A DNA stretch of 64,000 bases from Hedera helix (Eukaryota; Streptophyta; Magnoliopsida; Apiales; Araliaceae). This document shows positions 26,301 to 35,768 of this stretch, one piece after another. The notes beneath the pieces are model-generated. The model worked only from the letters and a program-made list of their open reading frames with translations. It was not told where the DNA came from and did not search any database. The stretch's first letter is position 1. Every line of letters begins with the position of its first letter. The translations under genes were made by a program, and so were the position numbers. The stretch spans positions 592,501 through 656,500 of the forward strand of contig OX359287.1 of NCBI GenBank assembly GCA_947179155.2. Direction: 5' to 3'.

Positions 26301-29300
26301 AAAAGGCAATAAACTTCTCTTATTATCCATCTCAAGAAAAAGTGACATATTTTGGACCACAATAAATCCATTGGTTAATTAACACATTCCGAAATGGCGA
26401 AATCATAATATATTTACAAAGTTTGTCATCAATAATTGTAGCAAGATGGCAGATCAAAAATTTACTATACATAAATGTTGACATGAACAACATAAATGAA
26501 AAGGGCCAGACTTACCGCAGCAGCAATTCGATCCGCATATTCAGATTGTGTGGCAAAAAGCCGCATCTGTGGGAGAATAAGTAACAGGAAGATTAAAGAC
26601 AATCTCATCCGCATTAATTACATGTAACTCATACAATGCATGCTTGTGGATAACAATATAAAACTATGAATTCCTGCATTGTCATTGCCAATTTTGTATG
26701 ATTGAAGGTCCTTAATGGCAATACACGGACATAGCCTCCTTTCGTGCTATGACTTTGTCAAAAACCAGTTCTTTTGAGAGAAAAAATGTTAATTATGAAA
26801 CCAACAATCCATGGGCGGACCCAAATGGGGGCGGGGGCAAGTGAACTCCCCTTTAATTTCAAATACTTTTGTTGGTATAGGGTAGTAAAGGACAAAGGTA
26901 GTTTTTCTTATAAAAATAATATACGACCACTAATAAACAAAATTGTAACATAAGACTGACATTGACAACTTAACCTAAGTCATCACTCAATTTTTTTCTC
27001 CTAAAGTTTAATCTCAACTCCTTCTCTTGTCTTTAAACAAATTACACGTCCACATTTCCAATTCTCTCGAATCTCATTGAAAGGCCAAATCCTTAAACGT
27101 AAATAAACTCTAACTCTAATTTTTTCTTTTAAAATTTATATGTTGTGTTTAATTTAATTTATTTTATTGAATGTGAATCCATTACTTCAAGAGGCATTTT
27201 GTTCCTCTTTCAGTTTATTTTAAATAATTATATGTTGCGTTTATTTGTTTAATTTTTTTAACAATTATATGTTGTGCTATTTTGATTTTAATTGTTTATA
27301 TCCATTGGCTAGTAGAGATACTTGAGGACTTCTGTTTAATTGTTTTTATCACATGGTTGATTGGGGACAAGTGCTTAATTGTTTATATTCATTTATTTGA
27401 CTGAGAGCTTTTTTTGAGGATTTGTATTTGATAGTTTGATTGCGCACCTTTGAGATTTTGTTTGATTTTATTATTTTTAATTTAAAATAATCTTTCTTAA
27501 TAACTTTAATGTATATTTAAACAATTTAAACCTTGCTCCTCTTAACAAAAATTCCTGCATCAGCCACCACAAGAATCTCCACCACTGTACCTATCAGTTA
27601 TGAAGTTTGGGGAGAGTTTTTGGATTATAGAAGACAAATGCACGAAATTGCAACACTTAGTTTTCATGTAATGGTATACAGGTGTCTAGCAATATTTTGT
27701 AACATCTAGATTGGAGTTCAAATGAAACTAAGCATTACAGAGAACGTAGGCCATTCATCAGCTCTCTAATTATAGAAAGAAAATGCCAGCAAAGGAATGG
27801 GAAGTTAACAGAAATAGCCATTATCAGGAAAATTAGAAGAGGGATCAAACGCGGCGTTTCATTAAGTATGGAGATTGTTATAAACGACAGTGTTGCAGCT
27901 AGAGAGTTATTAAACTTGTTAATGCTACGACAGCGTTTTGATTCAGGCAGTCATTCCTTGTTTAAGAGGACACACATAATGTTTCCATTTGATAAGGCTG
28001 TTAGAATCTGTTAGACCTGAACCCAATAAATCAGCATGAGCGTTGTATGACTGTCATGAAAAATTTTATGCAAAATTTCGTTATTTTCTTCTAGCTTTGT
28101 TGCTTTACTTTTTCTGCAATTCAATTCAGTTTTCTGCAATTTTCCTAGTTTAATCGTGACAATTGGTATCAAAGCATCCCTGGGCCAACAATGGCTGATT
28201 CCGCAGACAGACCAAGTCTTCAGAAACACGAGAAGGACCTTAAGGCTATTGAAGGAAGGATGGACCAGATGCAGGAGTTGATAGCTAAGAATTTCGAACA
28301 AACAACCGCACAGTTTGAATCCATGGGAGGCCAAATAGCTCAGCTGAGTCGGAAGCTACAAACAACCGGAGATGGGCTGGTCCAAAGGATCATAGAGGCT
28401 TTTGATGTCCTTCAACAATCAGAAAAGGAGAAAAATATAGCTGCTGAGGTAAATTTCACTGGAATCACCAGTCATCCCATTAGTACTAATGCTACTGTTC
28501 AGTTGGTATCAACATAAACCATGGAGTTTCCTCAACTTCCGATATCAATACCCAATTCCCATCAACTGCAAGTCGGTACAACCACAAACCCTTGTTCTGC
28601 ACCTGATATTCCTGCACCATTAGTAAGTCCAGTCAATAGACCCCATCCCACTCCTCACTATCAGCATCTGAATCATACAACCAACCAGAATTACCCAACA
28701 AACTTCATTTCTCACTCTGAAGCCTTGAATAGACCCACAATTGTAACCAATTCCACTATCACTAGACCACCAATCCAGAATATTACAATGGGTATTGGAC
28801 CACCATACATAGAGCCAACCAGCACCGTGGGAATAATCAACCACTATTTACAGGTATCAATCCTCCAGGCGACTCCAATTGTGGGCCACCTTACAATCAG
28901 ACCCCAGATCCTCCAATGGACCTGTCATACAATGCCCCATGCCCAAAATGGATTTTCCTCATTTCGAGGGTAAGGAAACCTAGGGATGGCTGAAGAAATG
29001 TGAGAAATTCTTTCAAGTTAATCCTATGCTGGATCCTAGATCCAAAGTGCTGTATGCTGCACTCTATTTAGAAGGAGAGGCTGATGTTTGGTACCAGTCA
29101 CTGCAAGAGGAGAAGCTGTGGCCGTTGTGGGATAAATTTGCCTACCATACGTGTCACAGGTTTGCAAAAGGGGGACATGACAACCTGACTGGTCAATTCA
29201 ACAAATTTGATGCAAAAAGGAAGAGTGGATGATTACATAAGGAGATTTGAACAGTTGAGAACATACATGTTGCCACAGAATAAGGGGTACACTGAAGAAT

Positions 29301-29819
29301 ATTTCATTGAGAGTTTCCTCAGTGGATTAAAAGAGGAGATTGTCAATGCTTTGTACATTGTGAGACCTCAAACATTAAAGGGATGCTATAAACCAAGCCA
29401 GGGGGCAGGAGGTTTACTTAGACTCTCTGGACAAAAGAAACCAGGGAGTCTCTAAAGCTACCAAGGAAAACCTCTTCTACAAAAATAAACCAACTGCTGC
29501 AACAAACAAGGAGGTCCATCTGCTAGCCAGGTTAGGAATTGAGCAAAAATCATTTATACACTCAAGGGAGAAAGGATTGTGCTATCACTGTGATGAAATA
29601 TACATGCAAGGGCACAATTGCAAGCAGAAGCACATATTCATAATGGTGACAGAAGAGGAAGAACCTATGGAGACAATGGAGCAAGACCAAAAGATGGCTA
29701 AGATATTACAAGAAGAGGAAGGGGAGATTCTGTAAATTGAAGACAGTGGCGAAGTCTCAATCCATGCTATAACAGGAACCAATGGCGCACACACAATCAA
29801 GGTACAAGGTCAATTCAAG

Positions 29820-29866
<47 letters not shown>

Positions 29867-32800
29867 ATGCTGCTAGATAGTGGCTCAACACACAATTTTG
29901 TATCACAAGACCTGGTTAAAGAAACTTCAATTATCTGTTAACCTTGCAATCCCATTAAAGTAACAGTGGTTGATGGAAATATAATTACGTGTGATAAGAA
30001 AGTGGAACAATTGTGCTAGAAACTAAATCAAGTGGAATTTGCAACCCCAATGTATGCTTGGGAGGGTATGATGCGGTCCTGGGAGTTCAGTGGATGCAGA
30101 AAGTGAGTCCTATCAATATGGATTTTGCAAGCAGACAGGTAACTATACATTGGAAAGGGAAGAGGGTGGTTCTAGGAGAACAAGATGCCCCTAAACAATA
30201 TTATTACTCAGTGCAAATTACAGAGAAGTTCCATTGGAAATCCCATAAAAAAATATATTTCCTAGTTCAGTTGACAGCTGTGAAAAATACAGCAGAAGCC
30301 ATGGAAGAAAAAAATATCAAAAATGGTAGAACAGTTGGTGAAGAGGTACGATGACCTGTTCAAGGAACCTCAAGGGTTGCCCCCTGAACAATCACATTCC
30401 AATAATACAAGGTTGTAGCCTAGTTAATACAAATCCATATAGATATCCCTATATTCAAAAGGCAAAAATAGAGAAAATGGTCAAGGAAATGCTAGAAAGT
30501 GGAATCATCAGACACAGTACCTCTCCTTATGCTTCACCAATGTTGTTGGTTAGAAAAAAGGATAATAGTCGGAGGTTTTGTGTTGATTACAAGGCATTGA
30601 ACAACATTACTATGAAGAATAAATTTTTCCCATTCCCATCATAGATGAGCTATTGGATGAACTTAAGGGCAGTAAATTTTACACTAAGTTGGATCTCAAG
30701 AGTGGATATCACCAAATCAGAGTCAAAGCTGAAGACATTCTTAAAACTGCATTCAAAACTCATCTTAGGCACTATGAATTCCCAGTTATGGTTTTTGGCT
30801 TTAGTAATGCTCTTGCTACCTTCCAATGCATTATGAATGAAGTATTTGCTCCCTTTTTGAAAAGATTTGTGTTAGTATTTTTTGATGATATTCTAGTGTA
30901 CAACCCTTTCACTAGAGAGCCACAAGGAACATTTGCAGCAAGTGTTCGAGTTATTAAGAACTAATAAGTTTTTTGTAAAAAGGGCCAAATGCAATTTTGC
31001 CCAAACTCAAGTGGAATACCTAGGGCACATTATTAACAAACATGGAGTGGCAACAGATAAAAAAAAGGTAAAAGCAATGCAACAATGGCCTAGGCCTAGG
31101 TCCTTAAAATCCTTGAAATGATTCCTTGGGCTCATAGGATATTACATAAGGTTTGTTCAACAGTATGGGCTAATTAGCAAGCCTTTGACAAACCTGCTAA
31201 AAAAGAGGGCCTTCACTTGGAGTGAGGAAGCTGAACAGGCCTTCATTAAGCTCAAAACAGCCTTGTCTATTACTCCAGTTCTGATCCTTCCTGATTTTTC
31301 CAAACGTATTGTAGTGGGAACAAATACATGCTCTACAGGAGTGGGAGTTGTCCTCATGCAAGAAGGGAAGCCCATAGCCTTCCTAAGCCTGCAAGGCTTT
31401 AGCTGCAAAACATTTGGTTATGTAAACCTATGAAAAAGAGTTGTTGGCTGTAATTATGGCTGGCCAAAAATGGAAGACCTATTTGTTAGGATAGCAGTTC
31501 ATCATAAAAACTGATCATGAGGTTTTAAAATATTTCATGGAACAAAAATTGACCACCCTAGTCCAGCAAAAATGGGTGTCAAAGATGCTAGGTTTTGATT
31601 ATGTCATACAATTCAAAAAAGGAAAAGAAAATTTGTTGGCAGATGCCCTATCTAGAAACCAGGCAATGGAGTGCGGTAATGCTATAGTGCAAGAAGCAAG
31701 TCCCAGTTGGATATCTAAAATAGAGTGTAGAAATGCTATAGTGCAAGAAGCAAGTCCCAGTTGGATCTTCAAGGTGTGTGACAGCCTATACAGTGACCAA
31801 GAAGCTCAAGAAGTACTAACTCAGCCACTAGTGAGTCCCAAAAGTTGTCCAGATTATACAATGCAAAAGGGAATGCTTAGAAGAAAGGGAAAAGTGTACT
31901 TGGGCAGCAATGGTGATTTGACGCAAAAGATTATGGACCAAATTCATAACAGTCCTGAAGGGGGACATTTAGGGATCACAACTTCCATTAAAAGAGCTAA
32001 ATCACTGTTTTACTAGCCCACTCTCAAGAAGGACGTGACTGAGATGATTAAACAGTGTGAGATCTGCCAAAGGAACAAAGGGGAACATATACCCACACTT
32101 GGATTGCTAAAACCTATTCCCATTCCAAAGCAAGCATGGAAAATTATCACCATAGACTTTGTAGAAGGGCTACCCAAGTCAGATGGCAAGGATACCATAT
32201 TAGTGGTGGTGGACAAGTTAACTAAGGGTTGTCATCTTATGGCACTGTCACATCCTTTTACAGCCACACAAGTAGCTCAAGTCATGTTAGACATAGTGAT
32301 CAAGTTACATGGGCCACCACAGGCAAGAATTTCAGACAGAGATAGGATTTTTGTAAATAATTTTTGGAAGTTGTTTAAAACCATGGGAACTCAAGTAAGA
32401 TTAAGCTCAGTCTATCACCCTCAAACAGATGGCCAATCATAGAGGGTAAATCAGTGCATAGAGATATATTTTAGGTGCATGATAAGTCACAAACCCACCC
32501 AATGGAGCAAATGGTTACCTATGTCAAAATGGTGGTATAATACCACATTCCACACAGCTACAGATATAACTCCCTACAAAGCTCTATATGGTACCAATCC
32601 CCCAATTATTAATTACCATCAAGAACAGTCCTGCAACAATCCTATAGTAACAGATTTTGTAAAGGAAAGAGCAACCATTCAGCAGCTTCTGAGAGACAAT
32701 TTATGTAAATCACAAGAAAGAATGAAATTCTATGTTGATAAAAAAAGAACTGATAGAGAGTTTATGGTTGGGGATGAGGTATACCTAAAATTACAACCCT

Positions 32801-33896
32801 ACAGACAAATGTCAGCTTCCCAGAGGAGGAATTTCAAGTTATCTATGGCCCATATACAGTGATACAAATGATTGGGAAGGTTGCTTACAAATTGCAGCTA
32901 CCCTCCAAAGCTAAAATTCATGATGATTTTCATGTTTCACAAATGAAGAAGAAGATCGGAAAAACTAAAGTAATTCAGACAGAGTTCCCACAAACGAATT
33001 ATGCTGGAGAATTGAAGCTCATACTTGTATTCTGGACAGAAGATTGGTCAAGAAGGGGCAACACCCTGCAACCATGGTGCTCGTACAGTGGTCTCACATC
33101 ATTCCCGAAGACGCGACATGGGAGAAATGGAATAAGTAGCAATCAATATCGTGACTTTAATCCTCGAGGACAAGGATCTTCTTAAGCAATGGGGATTTGT
33201 CAGCAAAGGAATGGGAAGTTAGCCGTTATCAAGAGAATTAGAAGAGGGATCAAACGCAGCGTTTCATTATGGAGATTGTTATAAACGAAAGCCCTGCAGC
33301 TAGAGAGTTATTAAACTTGTTAATGTTACGACAGCGATTTGATTCAGGCCGTTGTTATTTGTTTAAGAGGACACGCGTAATGTTTCCATTTGATAAGGCT
33401 GTTAGAATCTGTTAGACCTGAACCCAATAAATCAGCATGAGCGTTGAATGACTGTCATGAAAAATCTTATGCAAAATTTTGTTATTTTCTTCTAGCTTTG
33501 TTGCTTTACTTTTTCTGCAATTCAATTCAGTTTTCTGCAATTTTCCTAGTTTAATCGTGACAGAAAAAGAAGAAGAAAACTTAGAAGCATGAAGCATATT
33601 TAACAATTGAATCTTTTAATGATAATATAATTCTAATAAATAAATAAATAAATAACATGTCCCTAACGCAAACCTTAATTAAAAGACTCTCTTTGTAGTT
33701 GTGGGGAGTAACGGATGGGATATTGCCTAGGAATATCGTGATTAGGGTTTGAAGCAATGAAATGAGAGAAAAGAACTAGTAAAGCAATGGAACTGGAAAA
33801 AGTTACCTGGATGTAGAAGAATGCTAGTGCCGCGACGACGAGTAGGTACCGATAATCGCAGCAGCATGCTGACGATGATGTTGTCCATTTCCCCAT
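8546..33896 (-). CDS. CGL1: Alpha-1,3-mannosyl-glycoprotein beta-1,2-N-acetylglucosaminyltransferase I, 18 exons
   Basis: A GT13 enzyme of the Golgi lumen. It adds GlcNAc from UDP-GlcNAc to Man5GlcNAc2, the gateway to complex N-glycans. Exons in gene order: 33896-33807, 26566-26516, 25849-25762, 16224-16162, 14067-14033, 13923-13847, 13756-13711, 13606-13544, 12659-12593, 12479-12411, 12326-12257, 12126-12065, 10440-10350, 10246-10153, 9609-9547, 9460-9422, 9305-9135, 8662-8546. The sum is 1356 nt, 451 residues, all phases consistent. Residues 16-35 form a type II signal anchor. A coiled-coil-like stem follows (to about 105), then the catalytic domain from VPVAAVVVMACNRADYLERT (110-129), with SQDGS (149-153), the metal/UDP motif EDD (216-218), SSWNDNGQ, the YWDDW motif (292-296) that holds the family's proposed catalytic Asp, and EFGIFEEWK-like and VVVFRYQT blocks near the end. 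Introns 1 (7.2 kb) and 3 (9.5 kb) are swollen by retrotransposons. The reading frame is intact, so I expect a working gene. Confidence 0.95.
9896..9942. repeat. TG/AG microsatellite in CGL1 intron 14
   Basis: A GTGTGTGTG run is followed by a GAGAGAGA run within intron 14 (9610-10152). The remainder of that intron is unremarkable AT-rich sequence. Confidence 0.8.
10247..10349 (-). other. CGL1 intron 13, U12-type AT-AC intron
   Basis: Reading the minus strand, exon 13 ends CCGAAGGC and the intron starts ATATCCTTG, the U12 AT-AC donor. The intron ends ATATATTTAC. The branch-point sequence TTCTTTAAC (10266-10258; consensus TTCCTTAAC) lies about 12 bases from the acceptor, the distance required by the minor spliceosome. 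Splicing joins GC to T, giving Ala291, then Tyr-Trp-Asp-Asp, which matches the family. No GT-AG alternative keeps the protein intact. Length 103 bases. Confidence 0.93.
11152..11784 (+). mobile_element. Solo LTR in CGL1 intron 12
   Basis: The element starts TGTTGGGATACTCC and ends TTCCCAACA, so its ends are inverted. Flanks catca (11147-11151) and catcc (11785-11789) are a near-perfect 5-bp target-site duplication. A TATA-like TTTATAAATAG occurs near 11386. The first 70 bases are repeated in diverged form from 11224 (TGTTGGGATACTCCTTGAAT), a tandem duplication of the LTR tip. There is no internal coding region, so this is a solo LTR, probably of the Copia type. Confidence 0.7.
12327..12410 (-). 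other. CGL1 intron 10, GC-AG with a weak donor
   Basis: Exon 10 ends ATACTTGAAG and the intron begins GCAGAAC; the acceptor is GGAATGCAG. The splice rebuilds Glu-Asp-Asp (216-218). The donor matches the GC consensus at +3 only; +4 and +5 are G and A instead of A and G. Retention would meet a TGA five codons past the junction (GGC AGA ACT TTT TGA). Confidence 0.8.
12944..12972. repeat. (AT)n microsatellite in CGL1 intron 8
   Basis: A run of AT dinucleotides lies in intron 8 (12660-13543). The rest of that intron carries nothing else I can support, apart from a short GGTGAA triplication near 13272. Confidence 0.85.
14541..14642. repeat. Dispersed-repeat fragment with poly-C in CGL1 intron 4
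   Basis: Motifs CCACCTAGG, GTCTAGGCGGCCTAGACAC and CACCTAGGGGCC surround a run of about 17 C followed by GGGGG, ending TTTAAAACACTG. This GC-rich island in AT-rich intron 4 (14068-16161) looks like a fragment of a dispersed plant repeat. GTCTAGGCGGCCTAGAC is itself a near-perfect palindrome. I cannot assign a family. Confidence 0.4.
14960..15245. mobile_element. Possible hAT-type DNA transposon debris in CGL1 intron 4
   Basis: CAGGGGCAGAGATACC near 14966 followed by GTGGAGGACCATTGTCCCTCCAAC resembles the ends of plant hAT elements that begin CAGGGGC or CAGTGGC. A GGGTCCCTC motif lies near 15213. There is no transposase and the boundaries are uncertain. Confidence 0.25.
16900..18745 (+). repeat. 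5' LTR of the Copia element
   Basis: A 1846-bp LTR, TGAAAGTA to ACTAACA. A TATA-like CTATAAATAAG near 18324 is followed by CTCTAGAGAGAGAAAACTAGG, a plausible promoter and leader. It is about 600 bp longer than its partner at 24429-25677. Confidence 0.85.
18747..18760 (+). promoter_or_regulatory. Primer-binding site of the Copia element
   Basis: TGGCATCAAGAGCC lies one base after the LTR end. It resembles TGGTATCAGAGCC, the usual plant initiator-tRNA-Met site. Confidence 0.75.
18761..21165 (+). other. Unusually long AT-rich leader of the Copia element
   Basis: About 2.4 kb separates the primer-binding site from the gag-like start near 21166 (ATGTCTATTCCTGC). It holds repeated TTTCGG-containing segments (for example CAATTTCGGCAA at 19025 and 19089), each followed by an AT run, and later a compound microsatellite. 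I see no coding frame. Confidence 0.55.
20248..20312 (+). repeat. Compound (AT)n-(GT)n-(GC)n microsatellite
   Basis: About 11 AT, then 13 GT, then 7 GC dinucleotides in uninterrupted purine-pyrimidine alternation, inside the Copia leader. Sequence of this type readily adopts left-handed Z-DNA. Confidence 0.9.
21166..24400 (+). pseudogene. Copia gag-pol remnants
   Basis: Pieces are readable in shifting frames. A gag-like start lies near 21166. A CCHC zinc-knuckle relic lies near 21785 (TTTGCTTTCATGGC). An integrase piece around 22370-22960 includes a TSYELWIRRKPS-like stretch. Reverse transcriptase is around 23270-23770, with a degraded counterpart of the VDD core near 23660. An RNase H stretch near 24110 carries ISEAAK. 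Many stops and frameshifts show the element cannot make its own proteins. The integrase-before-RT order fixes it as Copia. Confidence 0.75.
24429..25677 (+). repeat. 3' LTR of the Copia element, internally deleted
   Basis: 1249 bp, colinear with the 5' LTR except for a gap of roughly 540 bases equivalent to 17893-18430. The gap removes the TATA-like promoter region. The preceding GTGCAAGTGGAAGAT is a weak polypurine tract. Confidence 0.85.
26130..26325. repeat. A-rich low-complexity tract in CGL1 intron 2
   Basis: Runs of AAAAATAATAAAAATAAT and AAAACAAAAACAAAAG type fill much of intron 2 (25850-26515). The open minus-strand frame here reads as poly-Phe/Leu and is not a gene. Confidence 0.7.
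26805..27575. mobile_element. Probable non-autonomous hAT-family element in CGL1 intron 1
   Basis: The left end GGGCGGACCCAAATGGGGGC with GGGGGCAAGTGAACTCCCC, and the right end read in reverse as GGTGGCTGATGCAGGAATTT, match the ends of plant hAT elements of the CAGTGGCGGA type. The interior is AT-rich with no transposase. The exact boundaries and an 8-bp duplication could not be fixed. Confidence 0.45.
27784..28161 (+). repeat. 5' LTR of the gypsy element
   Basis: 378 bp, starting TGCCAGCAAAGG (mutated from TGTCAGC as in the 3' copy) and ending TTTAATCGTGACA. Confidence 0.92.
28191..29455 (+). pseudogene. Gypsy gag, broken by stops
   Basis: The frame starts MADSADRPSLQKHEKD and continues with a coiled-coil-like N-terminus to a TAA at 28515-28517. 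A proline/threonine-rich linker follows in a new frame (28521-28973), then the conserved capsid stretch LYLEGEADVWYQSL (29068 onward). The frame shifts again near 29207-29232 (the GRVDDYIRRFEQLRTYM block) and ends near 29455. The capsid fold is recognisable as the gypsy retrotransposon gag family. The number of breaks makes it non-functional. Confidence 0.85.
29576..30354 (+). pseudogene. Gypsy zinc knuckle and aspartic protease region
   Basis: A CCHC-like knuckle (CYHCDEIYMQGHNCKQKH) is at about 29580-29633. An (AT)n run of about 40 bases (29824-29864) lies in the linker. The protease active-site motif LLDSGSTHNF follows at 29871. The stretch to 30354 includes GGYDAVLGVQWM, the usual second conserved block. 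Stops interrupt the frame at 29733-29735 and 29938-29940. Confidence 0.8.
30351..31121 (+). pseudogene. Gypsy reverse transcriptase
   Basis: The first part carries the SPYASPMLLVRKKD and RRFCVDYKALN blocks. A frameshift near 30640 leads into KLDLKSGYHQIRV and the catalytic core FFDDILVY, an FFDD variant of the usual YxDD/FxDD box. Another shift near 30930 leads to KRAKCNFAQTQVEYLGHII. All main RT blocks are present but in three frames. Confidence 0.9.
31185..31650 (+). pseudogene. Gypsy RNase H
   Basis: FTWSEEAEQAFIKLK and LPDFSKRIVVGTNTC with GVGVVLMQEGKPIAF mark the RNase H start. ELLAVIMAGQKWKTYL, then TDHEVLKYFMEQ and LLADALSR close it. A frameshift near 31405 and a TAG near 31492 break it. 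Confidence 0.88.
31651..32862 (+). pseudogene. Gypsy integrase
   Basis: The HHCC zinc domain is visible: H-N-S-P and GGHLG, then CEICQRNKG. The catalytic core follows: TIDFVEGLPKSDGKD, ARISDRDRIFVNNFW and YHPQTDGQS. In-frame stops lie at about 32014-32016 and 32440-32442. The region 31670-31770 contains a direct repeat (GTGCAAGAAGCAAGTCCCAG twice), an in-frame duplication of 66 bases. Confidence 0.9.
32863..33222 (+). pseudogene. Integrase C-terminus and chromodomain-like tail
   Basis: KVAYKLQLPSKAKIHDDFHV is the standard post-integrase block. A broken frame then gives QWSHIIPEDATWE, typical of the chromodomain of plant chromoviruses. The final frame (LEDKDLLKQWGFVSKGMGS) runs through the polypurine tract and stops inside the 3' LTR at 33220-33222. 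Confidence 0.75.
33198..33562 (+). repeat. 3' LTR of the gypsy element
   Basis: 365 bp, TGTCAGCAAAGG to TTTAATCGTGACA, preceded by the purine-rich CAATGGGGATT. It is followed directly by the second gaaaa duplication. Between it and CGL1 exon 1 is an (AAAT)n run near 33640. Confidence 0.92.
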
Positions 33897-35216
33897 TAGT
33901 CTCTTTTCCGTTTCATTCAACTTTGGGATAGGGGAAGAAATCAAGATCAAAACGAAAATGAATCTGCTAACTGCTAAACTAAACAAAACTTATTTTGAAA
34001 GGCTTAGCTGAACTCGCAGAAAGTGATTGCTTATTCATGTTGATAATTTGGGACTGCATACAGTAGCTGTGAAAGTGTCCGATTGACCTGATCCATCAGG
34101 TCAACGAGCTGTTGGCAATTATGAACGGGTCGGTCGGGTCCTAACAATCACTCTTGTGATATGAGAAGGGGTCAAAAGGTCCGGCCTGATCCAACTGGCT
34201 CCAGGCCCAGGGACCGTTAGGTCTTCACCCACTTAGGGCTAGTGTGTTACACACTATGGACGTCGTTGGCTTGTAGCTTTTGTCTAAACACAATGAAAAA
34301 TATTACTAGTTTAATTGCAATTTATGTCAATCATAATATTTTTATGAGAATACTATTTTTACATAAATTTTTGATATTTTTACATAGTTCTTTATTAAAT
34401 GAAGGTGAAACTCACTTTATTTTCAAGTAAAAAAATATAAAAGACATAAAAATATCAGTTTCTTACTTTTAACTCACAACACTTAGTTTTCTAACGTTCA
34501 GATGTACAAAAACAAATTAACTTTTCGTACGCACAGAATGTGTACCAGACAATTAACGTATCTACAACAAAATAGGTTAAACATATAACTCGATTAGAAA
34601 ACCGTTGTCAAGTACTCTTATAAAAACTAGCAGGCACGTTAATTCTAAAAACAATGTGCTATGTTAAGAATTTGTGTGTGTTTTAAATACGTTAACACAA
34701 CTTTAAAAAAATAGTTAATTGCAAAAATGCCTCTCGAAAGTTATATAAAATTATATTTTTAGTCTCAAAGTATCAATTTTCTTAATTGTATTATTTTAAG
34801 TTTAATTTTTTTACAAAATTATTCCCTTTTAACAATTTGATGAAATTATAGGTTGGAATCTGTCATGTACGTGTCCTAAATCATTGATAAATATGTTATT
34901 TACATTTCATATAACCTATATATTGTTGTATTCATATGTTTATAATGAGTTAAATGTGTATTCAACTATAAAAAAAATGTGAGCTTTCACCCATAATTTC
35001 ACCGACATGTTTAAAAGGAATAGCTTTATAAAAAAAAAAATTAAACTTTAAAAATACAATTGAGAAAGTTGATACTTTAGGACTAAAAATGAATTTTGTG
35101 AAGTTTTGAGACTTGTAACTAACCCTTAAAAAAGCATGTTAACACTAATATTACCCTTCAATTAACCCCATTAAACATAAACACTAATTTGTTTAATAGT
35201 CATATTAAAGTGTCAA
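33897..35216. other. CGL1 upstream region, no gene seen
   Basis: This interval should hold the CGL1 5' UTR and promoter (minus strand). A GC-rich patch at 34083-34240 with GGGTCGGTCGGGTCC and GGTCCGGCCTGATCC resembles subterminal repeats of hAT elements. The rest is AT-rich and I see no coding frame. Confidence 0.5.
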
Positions 35217-35768
35217 TGTTGGAATATAATTTATTAGACATCATACCTGGTGTGCGTCCATATTTGTGCACGGTTTGAAGTATGGATTAGACTATTTTTA
35301 CACACTATAATGGACCAGTATTGGGGTGGGCTCATTCAAGTGTTCTTTGGCGGCTTAACATGTTAGGAGGGTCAAAGTCCATGTTGACTTAGGATTCCAA
35401 ATTAGATTATGATTCCAGATCTGGGAGATAAGGATTGACCTGACAACATCATATTCACAATTGGATTTTAATCAGGGCTTCCAAAATCTAATTGATCATG
35501 GATATGGGATATTAGGGCAACTAAGAAAACTATAAATACAACCACGAGTAGGGAATTACAGTACATTCTTCTTTCATCAAATATCAATATTATTCTAGCA
35601 GTTTTACGTTTTTCATTATTAACGCTTTTTGGCATGTACTTAATCTCACACCGGAGCATCCTCAAACAGCTCAAGTCGTTGACTTTTTAGGTATTGTTTA
35701 CAGTTATTTTCTGTACAAGTTACTCGTTGTTTTGTGATTTCAGTAACAGACAAAATCAGGCGTTAACA
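35217..35768 (+). repeat. 5' LTR of the Tat-like element
   Basis: 552 bp from TGTTGGAATATAA to GCGTTAACA, with a TATA box at CTATAAATAC (about 35531). It is followed by TTGACGCTAGAAGGAGG, which resembles the TTGGCGCTAGAAGGAGG primer-site region of this group. No matching 3' LTR is in the window. Confidence 0.65.

Larger units (their letters stand above)
27784..33562 (+). mobile_element. Ty3/gypsy LTR retrotransposon in CGL1 intron 1
   Basis: 5779 bp with LTRs at 27784-28161 and 33198-33562 that differ by a few small indels and substitutions. It is flanked by a perfect 5-bp target-site duplication, gaaaa (27779-27783 and 33563-33567). A primer-binding site TGGTATCAAAGC follows the 5' LTR at 28164. 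Domain order is gag, zinc knuckle, protease, RT, RNase H, integrase, then a chromodomain-like tail, as in chromoviruses. Stops and frameshifts break gag and pol. It lies antisense to CGL1. The similar LTRs suggest a younger insertion than the Copia element. Confidence 0.95.

Noticed and set aside
26067..26360. Minus-strand frame rich in Phe and Leu
   Set aside because: A translation of an A-rich low-complexity tract within CGL1 intron 2.
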